Source: Anadara kagoshimensis
Taxonomy: Eukaryota > Mollusca > Bivalvia > Arcoida > Arcidae
DNA length: 64,000 nt
Assembly: GCA_021292105.1 (NCBI GenBank)
Contig: CM037860.1
Span: forward strand, 10,000,698 to 10,064,697
Direction: 5' to 3'
Positions within the stretch are counted from its first letter, which is position 1; each line of letters begins with the position of its first letter. Both the position numbers and the translations under genes were made by a program. Positions 12,478-25,860 of this stretch are shown piece after piece. The notes under the pieces were generated by a model. That model did no database searches and was not told where the DNA came from. It worked only from the letters and a program-made list of their open reading frames with translations.

Positions 12478-12613
12478 ATAGGTTGACAGTCCATATTATC
12501 ACCCTCGAAATTCATTGTCATCCTCGTCTTCGTCTCGGTTTACAGTCAAATTAGTTAGGGCAAATTCCTCGATGACAATGAATTTCGAGGTGTGACAATA
12601 TGGACTGTCACCT
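12478..12613. mobile_element. Foldback (MITE-like) hairpin, copy 2
   Basis: The counterpart of the hairpin at 1084-1217, in the same place of the second large copy, with the same inverted arms and a slightly diverged loop. The arms have stayed almost complementary. Confidence 0.7.
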
Positions 12614-13009
12614 TATTAGAAATGTAATATTTATTTTATTATACCGATTGTTGGTGTTTATTATACTGTGCAACTAACGTATACTGGATTGAAAATCATG
12701 ACAGCTGTAGTCTGTAAGCGACTTGTGAGACGCTTATAACATAAATCATATTTAACAAAACTATATAAAAAAACTTTTATTGATTTAGAAGACGAATGGT
12801 TTTGAACCGCATACGCATTTTGTCTGCGCACGTGATATTTTTCGTAATGTCAACCGCTCAGGTAATGTCATCCTGTGACGTAAGATTTACTGCAATCCGA
12901 GGTTGACATTAAATCTACCCAAACGCTTATGAAAGGGTATAATAAACGCGTATTTCACATTGCAAAGAACTCTATCTCATATGAACGGATATGGAATCAA
13001 TCACAAAAA

Positions 13010-13258
13010 TACCGGTTCATGGTAAAAAGGCAGACGTTAAGACGTAAAAAACAATTGAAAAGTTAAAATAAACTAAATCATATGAACCTTCACATGAGAA
13101 ATGAGGCCAAGTGTTTAGAAGGGTAAGTAAGCACCTTTTGTTTAGCTAGCTACACCCAATGACTAGTGAAATCAAAATTATGGATGAAAGGACATAGAAC
13201 TACATGTATGACGTCGAATATACGCAGGATAACATATACCGGATAATTTTGAGTGACC
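13010..13258 (+). repeat. Family A copy
   Basis: Duplicate of the copy at 1655-1885 in the second large unit, with the same landmark order. Confidence 0.6.
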
Positions 13259-13844
13259 AAAAGCATCGGTTTACGGATCACTACGACACTCATCGCTCAC
13301 CGTCAAAAAGTTGCATAATATATTCAATATAGAATAAATAATTTGTATTTGAAAACATGTGGTTGTCAACAGCAATCGAGAACACAACACATTAAAAGTA
13401 ATCAAAAATGTAAAACTGGTCGATGGTTAATGCAGCATTGTAATTCGATTTTAAATATCAAATGTATCAGTTTAAGAGAAAAAAAAAGGAAAACAAAAAA
13501 ACATTATTGCCTTTAAGTGGCTTGTAATTTCGATTATACCCCTGAATATACCATATTTGTTGTCGCATGTATTGATTGTTTAAGAAAGTACGGGACAGTG
13601 CAACAAGTTGAAGATTACTTTGAAGATTTAGCATTTCAGTGGTATTAATTATTATCAGGATTTTCATAAATATTTGATCTTTGAATGTTGTGTTCATGTC
13701 AAGTACCCCACCTAAAGAAGATTCAGAAGAAAACATACAATGGCGATTGTATTTATACTGCCAAAGTTGGAGGTTATACAAGTACAACTATCAAAATTGT
13801 CAGACTGTAAACAGATTGATTTCTGGACAATATTAAACACGTTA

Positions 13845-14155
13845 GTATGTGTCTTCGACGTATGAATTACAAGAACAAGTTTGATTTCCATAATATTCAT
13901 TTGAACAGTAATCTTTGATGCCCTCATGAACAGAAACTCAAGATATTTTCCGACGGTTGGAAGCAAATATTACTTTGGTATCTATGGGGTCTATGGCGGC
14001 ATGTGGTTGATAGATAGAATTCATCTAAATATAGATAACGAGCTTTTAACGTCAATTGCATAACATTTTATTTGAGTTGAAGTTTTAAGACGTTTTAGGT
14101 TAAATCAAATCTAGGGTTATGTTAACCTATCGCGTTTAGAGACACAATTTTGAGA
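13845..14155. other. Segment present only in copy 2
   Basis: About 300 bp between sequences matching copy 1 at about 2470 and 2500. No repeat family or coding potential recognised. Confidence 0.55.
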
Positions 14156-14397
14156 ATGATTAATGAAAATCGGAATACTGTAACGTTTTTGAATTTTACG
14201 TCTTGTGTTGTGCCGACAAATGGAGTCCTTGTTTCAAGCTGTGAATTTTGCATTTTCCTAATGTGCCTGGCATGTTGGTACTTAAGGTTTGATCCCTGAA
14301 CTAGATCGTCTTCATACTACCTTATACCTGTAAGAGGCCCAATTTGTCCTCTAACCGTGTATCAAAATGATACATAAATTCAAATGTTTAACGCTTT

Positions 14398-14495
14398 CCC
14401 ATCGGGAGCACCCGGTCTTACTTCCCTGGTGGTTGATTACGTGTTTACGTTTTTAAGTTCGACAATTTTGAAATGTTTGCTTTCCTTTTCTGATA
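14398..14495 (-). repeat. Family A fragment
   Basis: Duplicate of the reverse fragment at 2875-2965: GGAGCACCCGGTCTTACTTC and GTGGTTGATTACGTGTTTA. Confidence 0.5.
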
Positions 14496-15310
14496 AAAAA
14501 GTTTAAATACAGCAAACGTACAATCACCTTTTGCTCAAAGAATATGTTTCTGTTTCCAAGGTCAACGAGTAACAACAATGATTGAATTGTTGACTCAAAA
14601 GAATTTTTTGTTTCTGATAATTTTCACATTAATGATCGATTGCTTGTTTTATGTATGTCTTAATTCCTCGTTCGTATGATTTATAACCAAGACCGCCATA
14701 AAACGGAATAGGTGTTAGTCATTACGTGTAATTGGCGTTTTAATATGGCCTCTTAGTGCAAATCTTTGACACATTAGGACGTGACATATTAGATTGTTCA
14801 TCTTCCTTCTTAGCATCATTATATTTTATTCACTCGTAATACAAGATCATTATTTGTTTTTTTCTGATTTCACACTAGTAAATCTCATTATATATTGGCC
14901 TTTATTCGCGTTTTTTCCCCTAACATCGTGCTTTTTCTGAATTCGGTTTTAAGTGCTTTATGTAATGGTGTCAATCCATGTGAAGAATCAGGTCATTGGC
15001 GAGTTCAACTAGTTATTGACATTTTTAGTTTTTGATAATACGATTGTTTTTGGTTTAATCCAATTCTAGGTCATGTTTTCTCGCTTAATTTATTCATCCT
15101 GATCTAGATCGTTTCTTACCCGCAATTCTCAGAACTCTGAAACAATTTGTCTACAAAGCATGTCCCTTTTGATGTAAAAAGTGCTGTGTTTCCACCATTA
15201 AAATGATCACTGTAGTAGGAAATTTTTTAATCCCACTGTTTCGAGTTATAATGCAATTCTATCCACTAGCTTTTCTTATGATATTACAATTGCATCAGTT
15301 TGTTTTCCAA

Positions 15311-15650
15311 CCACTACGGTAGCTCAGTTAGTAATGTGCTCGCTTCGTATGTAGGAGATCAGGGTTCAAACTCTGGTGTCTTACCAAGAATCAAAAATAG
15401 GCAGAGCAAAGCACTCCACATTTAAAAATGAAAATCATGGGACCTTCGGAAGCGACCTTTAAACTGATGCCCGGTGTAACGTCAACCGTTGTTTTCCTGC
15501 ATATTGCCCAAAGCGTTTACAATCAGGTTACACACCATAGTCTCGGCGGCGAAATTTCTCAATTGGTTTGCCGAAGGTCGAAGGATTCATTCAGTCGGGT
15601 TTCAATCATCATTCTATGGACGAATCTGGGACTTCAATCGTTTATATGAT
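15311..15650 (+). mobile_element. tRNA-derived SINE (Thr-like head), copy 2
   Basis: Duplicate of the SINE at 3748-4090: A box TAGCTCAGTTAGT, B box GGGTTCAAACTC (one change from the first copy), and the CCTTCGGAAGCGACCTTTAAAC body. Its position in the large duplication shows it inserted once, before the duplication. Confidence 0.7.
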
Positions 15651-16264
15651 TATGAAATGCCTTTACCCAAAATACAAACTAGGTCGATTCACTGTGTATA
15701 GTTATTTTGCTGAAGAGAATGACCACCGAATCAAATGAAATAACAGTCTTAATATATCATCTCTAGTATGTACTTTACAGAATGCTTATCTAACAATTAA
15801 CTAATAACTGTGATGATGAAATTTGAATGTTTAGTTTAACAATCAATAATTTTCTATTGAATTTGCCAAAGTGGTTAGTAAAGTTAAAAGAATTAAGTAA
15901 ATGATGTGAAAAATTGAGTTAACTGAACAATATTGTAAGTGTTAATCGAACAAGACAGGCTGAATCTTTGCCAAAGTTTGCTTCAATAAAGTGCAAGTTT
16001 CCGTCATGATTACTTTTTTTTTTATTGAAATATCGCTTTACTGGTTGTTTTAAAAGATAAATTTGTTTTGTAGTAAATTGAAAGGATGTTTGTTTTATTG
16101 TTCAAAGTCAGATTGAATAAAGTAAAATTTACTTGAAAACAGTTGTAACAGTTGAAAAACAAGCAAGGAACTATCTGCATACTTGTTATGAAAATTAGTC
16201 TTTAAATATAAAAAATTTAAAAAAATTACATTTGAAAAACAAAAATAAACGCAGAATAGATAAA

Positions 16265-16560
16265 AAACAAGCATAACCAATCCATGTCTAAATCTTGAAG
16301 CAAAGCAAAAACGTAGAAGCTAGCAAATAAGTTAAATACGTGAACTTCCACCAAGCAAGTGAGGTAATGTGCTCTGGAAGGGTAAGCACCTTTTATTTAG
16401 CTAGCTACACCCGCAACGTGTGTAATCAAAATTGAGAATGAAAGCGACATGGGTCTGTTGGAAGTCAAATATATCAAGGGTAATCCATGCATGCAAGACA
16501 GAACAAAAGAAAAACACAGTGGGACCACTGATTGCAGTAGTCCCGCCTTTGAAGGTCACT
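16265..16560 (+). repeat. Family A copy, alternative 3' tail
   Basis: Duplicate of the copy at 4688-4985, including the GTGGGACCACTGATTGCAGT tail. Confidence 0.65.
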
Positions 16561-17744
16561 TGATTGTGTTATTGTACTTATTAAGGACCCTAGGTCATCT
16601 TTCTTAATTCATAATCAGTTGTCCATAAGAAGGCAAAAGTTCATAACTTTTTTGTTTATTGTATTATGCTGTCTGGTTAATCAACCGCTATTTCTGAAGA
16701 TTCTTTCGCATTTTTTGTAGAAACTTATTTTTTCATAAAGGATAATTGAACTAAACATAGTATGAGGATTGCAGATTGGTATCATTTGCAGTGCCATTTT
16801 CCTGTTGTTTATACTTTTATGATTAGATGACAAAAAGCATATTTCTTAACTCGGTACTGACAAAACACTTTTGTTTTTAATACAGAAATCAATTCAATAT
16901 CCGTCTTAGACTTAAGTACTTCCTCTATTTTGTATATTGACAATTTTAATTTAAACCATCAAATATATGAGTTATATTATATATATCCTGTTGTTAACAG
17001 AATTGTTTATTTTTACGAATATTTGTTTTTTGTTTTTGTTTTACCGACCTTGATTTTATGTTTAACATCCCAGCACAACTAAGAATGCTTAAACTTTCCG
17101 AACTGACTAACTTCTCTCATCAAAAGACAAAGAATATTGTTTTAACGCCATGATGGTTAAATCAAGCAGACTAATTTGCCATTTGGAGCCTAACATGTCG
17201 TTTTTCTTGTTTGGTTTTCCCTCATCAACTGATAATCGGATTATAAACTTATATATAGAAGACAGTTCATTTTTCTTCAATCAATCAATCAACTCCTAAT
17301 ATACGGTTATTTATCATTTTAATTTTGATTTGATGGACAAAAATCGGCTCTTGAATACATTCCACATTTGCCTTGAAAATGATTTAGGCCAAAAGTCCAA
17401 TTACTTAGCAGTGTTAACGTTAACGATAACTTGTGCCCGAAGTTTGTACATTAAGTTCATGTCATATAAAGGACCGGTAAGAGGGAATAAAGTTATTTTA
17501 ACTGAATTTTATATAGTTAGATATAATCAATGAAATTAAGGGCACAGGTCAATGAGTGAAAAAAGATAAACATTTATTGAGACTGTTAATTATCAATATT
17601 AAGTAATTAGAATGTTCGGGAAAATGTGTAATTGATCACTATCACAGACCACAATGTACACCAAATAGCTTAACATTTCCGATTTGATTGAATATTATCT
17701 AGTCACTTTGAAATCTTCAAAATGTTCATGTTTAAATCACATTC

Positions 17745-18030
17745 CAAAAATCAAAAGTAAAAACTTTCAAAACTAACAAATTAGACAAACACGTGACCCC
17801 AACTTAATCAGAGAAGTGAGGCTAGTTGTTTCCTTTTGATCTAGCTACACACGCCACGTAATCGAAATTGACAACAAAAAGAATACGGAACCACAGAACG
17901 ACAAATTATTTTGGATAGAGATATACAAATTTATTTACTGCTACAAAACTTCCTGAGAGCCCGACAAGCTTAAGCCCATGCCTGCAATACCTTTGCGTCA
18001 ACAATCCATTTGTAAGTAGCTTGCCCCGTT
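17745..18030 (+). repeat. Family A copy
   Basis: Duplicate of the copy at 6205-6500, with AAACACGTGACCCC and GCGTCAACAATCC. Confidence 0.65.
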
Positions 18031-18419
18031 GCATACATCTCCCACAAGATCTACCATAGCATATCAACTGTGAAACAAATGCACCACAAAGAGAAGAAAC
18101 GGGTACATCGCTTCACAGAAAAAAGTTGACAATAGAAAAACCGTCATCATTTTTGTCCTAATTTCAGTCCAATAGCTTTATATAAGTCCGTTTAGAAAAT
18201 TGTACAAATCCATGAAACACAAAGTCATAAACAATCAGATTTTCGTGTTACCAGTTTGATTTTTTTTTCGTTTCAGAAAAATATTTTAATGTTCATGATG
18301 ACAAATTAATTATACCTTATTGACGATTTTCGAGAAGTAGCTAGTTTTCAAAAATTGGTTGTCTTCATTATCAGCTCTCGACTTACAAGTCACACCGATT
18401 AAATGTTTTTCACTCTGGC

Positions 18420-18505
18420 AGATCCTAGTGTGGGTAAATTTGTTAGTTCATTTGTCGATTATGGGTATTTTTCTTCGGGTACTCCGATGTGCTACATCAA
18501 AGAAC
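18420..18505 (+). repeat. SINE relic
   Basis: Duplicate of the relic at 6905-6990: GTTAGTTCATTTGTCGA and GGGTACTCCGATGTGCTAC. Confidence 0.4.
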
Positions 18506-20074
18506 TTTCCTCCTTGTAAGATATAAAGTCTTGACTTGAACATTAAAAAAAATTGGTACATTTTCTGGTTATGAAATGCATTTTGCAAAGTATTTTTTTA
18601 AGTTACTTTATTTGACTGGAAACTTGCCAAATACTTAAGAAAAAATTCATCTTGTCAAGTTGATTGTGAAGTGGTTTATAATTGTGTGTACAGTAGCTTC
18701 TTTTCTTCTTTTAACTACAAGTAGTATGAAAGGTGCAAAAGTACAAAATTATGTATTTAACAAACTCCAATTATAGACGGGGGTTATAGGGTGCTTTGTA
18801 CTGCAACAAAATTGATTGTCATTCATTAAAAAATGAAATCGTATGTTAACCTGGCATAACTGTTTGTTGGTAAAAAACGACTTTGTGCTCATTATAAGCT
18901 CAACTGGTTCTAACCAGGTAATTTTATGGCATGGTGAAGCGTGCGTGCATAAACTTTTATCTTCTCTTAAACTACATGTACTAGGCTAATTGAAACCAAA
19001 TTTGGTATGGAATGTCACAATATGAAGTAGATGAAACGTTTGTACAAAGCTTTTGTACCTAGTACTATATCCAAAATGGCCACCATACTATAAATAGCAA
19101 AATTACTAAAATGGCCATTGTTCATACAATTTTCCACGTTTTCCTTTAATTTTGAAAAAAGTAGATACGTAGCTAATTAGCAGTATAACGGTTTTTAATA
19201 ACTGAAATAATTACGTCTGTTGGAGAAAATGAGTGTTGATTATTGCAGTTTTTTAGATGGTCAAGGTCATTGACATACTTTTAATCCAGCACCAGTCCTG
19301 TTTTATGTAATGCTAAATAGAATTTATGTGGTACATCGTCTTATGTTTAAAAGATGAGGATTAGTCATTTCTATGACTTATATGCACTTTTTGATTAATA
19401 AACATAGAACAATTAATTGGTATCAATTCTTGTAATGAAAAGAGGTAACAAACAATGTTTATATATATTCTATAGTATTTACGTGATGCTTTGTCTCTGT
19501 AAAAACAATTTCCCCAAATGCTGAGTTTCCTCAATTAATTCATAGAATGCTACTATAAAAATCGCTCGTCCGCATGGTTACAAGGTTAAAGGAATTAAAT
19601 AAAAAAAATCAAACATTGACTAAACACATGACTTCTAAAGCGTGAATCGAACAAAACAGACGGAATATTTGCCAATGATATTTGCATCGATCTGTATTTA
19701 GCACTTCAATGAAGTGTTGTAAGAATTCGAAGAAGACCTGTCATATTCACAGTCTACTAGCAGGCAAGAAAATTTCAATAAACATATAAATGTCAATAAA
19801 CGTTTGTCTTATAAGATAATCATAATATAATACACTCATTTAATAACATTGATTCGTTTGGTCTCATAGGAAGTTAGCGGTGTGAAAGTCAATTAAAGCT
19901 GTATGCTCCGTCTTGTTTTATGTGTATTTAACGTATATAATTTGTGTATCATCTTTAGTTTAGAAGAAGAAATTGGTGGTTTCTTGTGTGCATTTGCATT
20001 TTTGGATCGAGGAACTTGGTGTATTTTTTGCACTGGGAATGTGGTTTGGCCATGAATTTGTTGTTATTCAAGGG

Positions 20075-20645
20075 ATCGTAACCCCGGACTGTTTTATGTA
20101 CCTTGATAAAGGAATCGAGATTCAAATTGCACTGACCTTAAATACTCGATGACTCAGAGATTGTTATTTATGTTGTTCTGACCCCTTTGTTTCATGTTTA
20201 ATGATAAAGAGTCGAGATTCATGTTGTATTATTCGTGATATTCGATGGTCTAAGATAAAGGGATATAGTCCGTGTTATTCTGAACTAAGTTACCCCCCTT
20301 GATGATGAGAGTCCTGTCTTGATATGATCAAAGAGTAACGTCTAAAGCTCTGACCTGTTTTATGTCCCTAGACAAATGGGTTGCAACCAAAGATTTTTTG
20401 ACCCGATTTGTTTGTGTCACATGATCAAGAGATTGTAATACATGTTTTTCTGACCTACCACATATCCCTTGATCAAAGAGCCAGTACTTTGTTGTTCTAA
20501 CTTAAATGGTCAATAATCTAAGGACAGTAATCCATGTTGTTCTGGCCAGATTAGTTTATGTCCCGATTGTACTACATGTTGTTCTAAACTGATTAATACT
20601 CCCTGATGAAGAAATCGTTATAATAGATGTTCTGACCACTTGTTG
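20075..20645. repeat. Degenerate minisatellite, copy 2
   Basis: Duplicate of the array at 8565-9110 with the same unit theme. Unit-level indels distinguish it from copy 1 (for example an extra TTGTTCTGACCCCTTTGTTT near 20180). Confidence 0.6.
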
Positions 20646-21409
20646 GTTTTATTGATGTTTGGTCTTTTTTGGTACATGCATAATTTGAGAAATTATGTTT
20701 TAGATATTTTGACAACCATATTTATTTCAAATAAACCTTTTAAAATACAACTACAAAAATGTTCCCTTAATTAAAAAAAAAACCTGTTTTAAAATATTCC
20801 AATACTTGTATTGTTGTGTTTCATGTATGTTTTTTCGGTTGCAATTTTTCTTCTGTTGTAAAAACACCACAGGAGTTAGAATCCACTGGTCTCTGGTTGC
20901 ATTACCTGTATTGAATAAAGTGAAAATTTTATTTGATTGATACCGAATGCAACAATGTGTTCATTTGACAAACAAAAATAAATTATGATATATTAAAGGA
21001 AATTACAATAGAAAAATAATTGAAATTCTACTTAAATTTAGAAGTATCACACTAACAGTTATATATCACGCACCTGCTCCTGATTGATTAACCGTCTTCA
21101 ATCTGTTTGTGGAAAATTAATATCCGCAAGAACTGACAATGCTGTTAATTTTGTAATTTTTAAACACATTTTTGTTGAATCTTTAATTTGGTTAATGTAT
21201 AGTTAGAATTATTTTTAAAGTCCAAAAGTAAAGGGTCATTTAAGGTTATGCACTAGATTTTGTGATATCAAAACGGGAGAAAATTCTCATAAAACATTCA
21301 CATTAAAATTAATTCTTAAAGGGTATATTGATGAACTATTTTTCTAAAATAATAAAAATGAAACAGAAATTTTGATGGTATTTGAAAAAGTTTTCTTACC
21401 CTCTCAGAA

Positions 21410-21460
21410 GATGGCCAGAGCACCCGGTCTCACTTCACTGTTGGAAGTAGACGCATTTGA
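21410..21460 (-). repeat. Family A fragment at the end of copy 2
   Basis: CAGAGCACCCGGTCTCACTTC followed by TGTTGGAAGTAGACG matches the middle of family A in reverse. It sits where copy 1 reads GTTGTTCACGTAGC, so the two copies differ here. Confidence 0.45.
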
Positions 21461-21480
21461 AATAATTTAAAGATTTGGCC

Positions 21481-22095
21481 TTGCATTTATGATTGCAATT
21501 TATTCAAAGTTAGGCATATTTTTTTCTTCAATTTTGTTTAATGTTTGTATTTTTTAACCAAATGCTTGTAGTAAAAGAGCTTGCTCCAGTTAATTCCACT
21601 CATCCTGAACTGTCCGTTTCAAACCAACAATACTACATATACACCGTTTTTGTAAGCGACGTTTAAGTATCCCATGTCCCAAAATCCATCGATGCAGCAT
21701 CCACTTACCTAGCGTTATCAAATTTAATTTACACCCGGTTTATAAGGCAATCTAAGGTGGTTCTAGCCGTGTGACTTGAAGCACTATCTTGGTGGAATAT
21801 CATGTTTTTTCAGCCGTCATGGGGAATAATCTTTGAACAATTTTGCCAAAAACTGGTAATGGAATATTGCTTATATTTATAATCTTGAGTTTATCTTTAC
21901 ACTTTTGTCACTAGACTAGTCTTTCCCTTGGTACTAACGCCTGCTCATACAATAAGCCAAGAAGCAAAGCTATCTAGCTTATTAAACTTTGATGTGCCCA
22001 TCTCAGTTTGAGAACAGCTACCACGAAAAACTTGCCGGAGACCGTTTCCCTCACTAAGAGAGAAAACCTTGCTCCATCAGTTGTTATACAAAATT

Positions 22096-22096
<1 letters not shown>
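21481..22096. other. Gene-free stretch
   Basis: Sequence between the large duplication and a GT microsatellite. I see no gene, no tRNA-like head and no named repeat in it. Confidence 0.5.

Positions 22097-22147
<51 letters not shown>
22097..22147. repeat. (GT)n microsatellite
   Basis: About 25 uninterrupted GT units. It produces poly-His/Thr and poly-Cys/Val open frames on the two strands, neither of which is a gene. Confidence 0.97.
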
Positions 22148-22148
<1 letters not shown>

Positions 22149-22950
22149 TAATAATGGAATAACAAAACGCTGTAAAAAATTAAAACAAGTAACATTGATT
22201 TTTGCATCTTGGGATATGGTTGGGATATGTTTTATTATTAAGTTTTACTAGTTAAAATTCAAAAAGTGGACAGATATAATGAAAATTCAGCTTTAGTTAA
22301 ACATCAATAAAATATAAAAATTACAAGATTTGTTTAATAATGCCGTTGGAAAAATCTGTCTTATTAATCATTTCATTAAAATAAATATTTGTTAAATTAC
22401 GAAGATCACAATCTGGTGACATGATCAAAATGTGTGTCAAGGTCAACCGATGTATGTCAAGGTCCTTTAGTTGTGTGGTCTATATGTTGTAACTCTAACA
22501 TAAAATCCTGTAAAAAATGATGAGTAATTCGATCCTAAAATGTATATGGCTGAGCCTTGTTTTATGATTTGCGGACAGAAATAATGACGAACATATAAAA
22601 TTCAGAAATAGAAAACCACATCTCAAGTTAAACATCAATAAAATATTCATTTCGAGTGTTATGATATCACATTTAGTCCATAAATTCGTCATATTGAAAT
22701 ATAATCAATTCTTTTACAGCCTTGTTCTAGTTGTTTAGCATATCTGTACTTGGTTAAACGGACAAAATACTGTTTTGTTTTGTCATATGCAAATATAATT
22801 CTGTTTTAATGTAAAATTGATATCGAAATTGTTTTTCTATTTCTGAAATGTAAATGTCATAACCTGTGTTTTGTTTACAGACCAGTTGTACTAGATTGAA
22901 CCTATTTATTGAAATGACATGGACTACTTTCTTTACATAATGTACACGGC
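22148..22950. other. Gene-free stretch
   Basis: No gene or clear repeat. Two TGTCAAGGTC-like direct repeats occur near 22435-22465. Confidence 0.45.
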
Positions 22951-22954
22951 ACAA

Positions 22955-23125
22955 CGTTGATCTGTCCGCTTGGCCTTTAATATTTATTATTTATTAGGAA
23001 CACACACATTTATTTAGTCTACATAACAAGAAACGCTAAACACGAGCACAATTTATGTGTTAACCGCGAATCCTAACACTACCAATGTCATGACTGGATT
23101 CTACTATATGAATATTCCTAATGAA
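22955..23125 (+). mobile_element. Family B foldback, incomplete copy
   Basis: Begins GTTGATCTGTCCGCTTGGCC, like the arm of the foldback element at 57910-58128. It continues TTAGGAACACACACATTTAT, then TTTAGTCTACATAACA, which resembles 63408-63445. A clear opposite arm is not seen. Confidence 0.45.
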
Positions 23126-23754
23126 AAATCAAAACTTTATTTGCCTATACAAGGTCATAGCAAGAGAACACAATTTAAAGGAATAAGGAAGTGCTTTTGT
23201 TTTGATAGAGATCCCAGGTGGTTATGAAACATCCTTTTTCTATCGGCATTTAACATTAGGACAAATCGATGTGTGGTTTGTGTTTTGACAAGCAAAACTA
23301 TCCACTTATTTTCGAACAAGCGTTTCTTGGAAACGTCACTCCTGTATAAACAAGCATGAAATATAAACTCGTTCTTTTAAGTTCAATTGGGCTAAATATC
23401 AGATGACCTGATGACATGGTGAAACGTGTGTGCTTTGTGCTTTCGGGTCGAATGCATGATTATTTGTGATTTAAATCTAAATACAAATAAAGACCCAGCT
23501 GAGCAGTAATACAATATTATTTTAAAGATTCGCCTAAAGAATTATCATTATAAATACCTTATGAATCATAATTATTGATATAGCACCAAACTCGTAACAC
23601 TTTTGAATTTCATCACATCACAGAAAATTTATATTGAAAAATACAAAGCAAGTTTAATATAAGACAACACTTTGTCACTAAAATATGTACTGAGAAATAG
23701 CCAACGCATCTATGGACACGAACACTAAAAGTTGTTTACTCAAACCTTGAAAAA

Positions 23755-24075
23755 AAAAATCAAACATACCAATCCATTTCCTAACCACAATCCGCAAGCA
23801 AGGTGAAAAACTTTCAAGCGGACAAATAAGGTTAAATACGACAACTTCCACCTAGAAATGGAAGCAGAATGCTCTGAAAGGGTAAAAACCCCCTGTTTAG
23901 CTACGCTACAACCGCCACGTGAGTAATCAAAATAAGGAATGAATAGAACACGGAACTATCGGACGTCAAATATTTCGAAGGTTGATTTGAAACAAAACAT
24001 GACAAGAAAAAACAAAACATCTATTTGGACCAGTGATTATAAAACTTTCGATTTTCAAACCTTTGACAAACCCTG
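23755..24075 (+). repeat. Family A copy, alternative 3' tail
   Basis: Nearly full: TCAAACATACCAATCCATTTC, ACTTCCACCTAGAAATGGAA, GAAAGGGTAAAAACCCCCTG, CGCCACGTGAGTAATC and GGACGTCAAATATTTCGAAGG. It ends with a tail like that at 4900-4985 (GACCAGTGATT). Confidence 0.65.
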
Positions 24076-24759
24076 TTTTGTTACTTGTGCACAAAGAGAC
24101 TTATTGGTAAGTGATTAAAGTATTCATATTCATTTTTTGCTTGTGGCGACAATATTCCTATAACAATATATCAATTTTTTGGGGATCTTTAACTTTTAAC
24201 TTCTCAACTGTATAAATTGCAGTGTTAGTGATCTAAACACTTGTAGGTTTTTTATATAAAAATGCATATACCTAGGCTTTACACATTTAATAGAAAAAGA
24301 AATAAAATGATCTTTTGTGATATTTTATGTAGGCCGATGAAAGATCAAAATTAAAGAATTTTCTTTGACTATTAGAATATTTTGATGGGAGTGCACTAAG
24401 TCTTTGGTATTTCAAAATTTACAATTTTCTTTCTTCCTCTCTTAACTAGCATACAAAGATTTTGTCACTCCGTGATTGAAGTTTAAATAAGAAAAAGTCT
24501 TCCGGAAACAAGATATTGATATATAATAGGACGGTCTCGATATAACAGAAATAATCGTGTTTTTGTGTAAATATCTTTCAACCCGCTAACCATTATGGAC
24601 CCTTTGGTGTAATTGTGTTTATTTGTCAAAATGACTAGTTTAGAATTACAAAGTAAACGAAATGAGTAAAAGTTACAAGCTTCCTATTATATCTAGATAA
24701 GTTATTCATATTCATTGGGATAAACATTTAAAAAACTTAATTTGTGATAATATCATCAA

Positions 24760-25135
24760 ACACAAACATAACAATCTATGTTCATATCACAAATTCACAT
24801 CAATGTAAAAATTAAATAGAAACAAATTGATCAATTTCCGAATCACAATCCACATCAAACTCAGAAACTGCAAATTAAGTTAAACACGTGAACTTTCATC
24901 AGGAAAGGGTGCTCTGGAAAGTTTTAGAAACCCCTGTTATAGACACGAAATTGTAATGAAGAATGAAAGGAACATGAAACAATGGTAAGAGAAATAAATC
25001 AAGTGTACTTTTGGAAGCAGAGACATCATACTTTATCGACAATATTGTGATGATGATATTTAAATTTTAAAAGCTTCATAATGGCATGGGCTTGCAACAT
25101 CTCTGGGTCAACAATTTTTTGTTAGCAGTTTGCTT
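24760..25135 (+). repeat. Family A copy
   Basis: Carries AAACACGTGAACTTTCATCA, GAAAGGGTGCTCTGGAAAG, GAATGAAAGGAACATGAAAC and the 3' end TCTGGGTCAACAATTTTTTG followed by TTAGCAGTTTGC. An internal segment is duplicated near its 5' end. Confidence 0.6.
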
Positions 25136-25734
25136 CGTTGTAATAAATGGAACCGTGGCATTTTAATTCGGGAAACAAATACAGACATTACATCACAGCA
25201 TTCAGACGGTTATCTTCTCTTTTGGCTGATTTCATCAAAGGTTTTCACATCGAAAAAAGTTCCATTAGGATGTATTTTCTGCTACATGATATTAAATCGT
25301 GAAAATAGATATAGTTGGTACCTTAATGTATCTAGTTACACGTTTTATCACAATAAAAGTGGCAACATAAAATATATATCTGTATGCTTATGACTGACTG
25401 TTCTTTGAAAGTGTGACTTGTTATATTAAAATTTACCACTATTGTCTGGTTCTAAACACTCATCTTACTTTTTGATATTGAAGTATTTGTAAATGTTTTC
25501 TCCAGTTTCTTTCGCCTGAATTACTAGTAGATAGAATGCCAAAAATAAATGTAGAATTTAGCAGAATTTTTTTTAACTAAACTTATGTCATCTATTAACC
25601 ATGTTTGTATCTTCAAAGTATAGTACAAGTAGTCATCTTTTAATTTCTGAGTATTAATTATCAGTCATCGATTTGCGTAGTCATTCTAAATTTTTATTAG
25701 ACATGAGGCGGCTTTAGCTAGCTTTGCAGCAGGT
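25136..25734. other. Gene-free stretch
   Basis: The open frame at 25130-25393 begins inside family A and has no recognisable product. Nothing else is supported. Confidence 0.4.
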
Positions 25735-25860
25735 GAGTGTGAAGATCATACTACCAAAAGCAAAGTAAAAACTGGGAAACTGAGTTTAACATGTGAGCTT
25801 CTAACAGGGAAGGGATGCCGGGTGTTAGGGAAGGTCCATACAACCTACAACAGGTGTCAC
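25735..25860 (+). repeat. Family A fragment
   Basis: AAAAGCAAAGTAAAAACTGG, ACATGTGAGCTTC, AACAGGGAAGG and a short CCTACAACAGGTGTC end. The 3' half is missing. Confidence 0.5.

Larger units (their letters stand above)
11389..21480. repeat. Large tandem duplication, copy 2
   Basis: Right copy of the unit at 1-10480, same orientation. The offset falls from 11388 at the start to 11000 at the end, so copy 2 is net about 390 bp shorter. It has about 300 bases near 13845-14155 with no counterpart in copy 1. All major embedded repeats are at equivalent places in both copies, showing they predate the duplication. No gene is supported in it. Confidence 0.9.

Noticed and set aside
13467-13787. 106-codon minus frame also present at 2122-2424
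   Set aside because: The two versions match only because of the large duplication; there are indels between them, low-complexity composition and no recognisable domain.
21974-22251. Open frames with long His/Thr or Cys/Val runs
   Set aside because: They are translations of the (GT)n microsatellite on the two strands.
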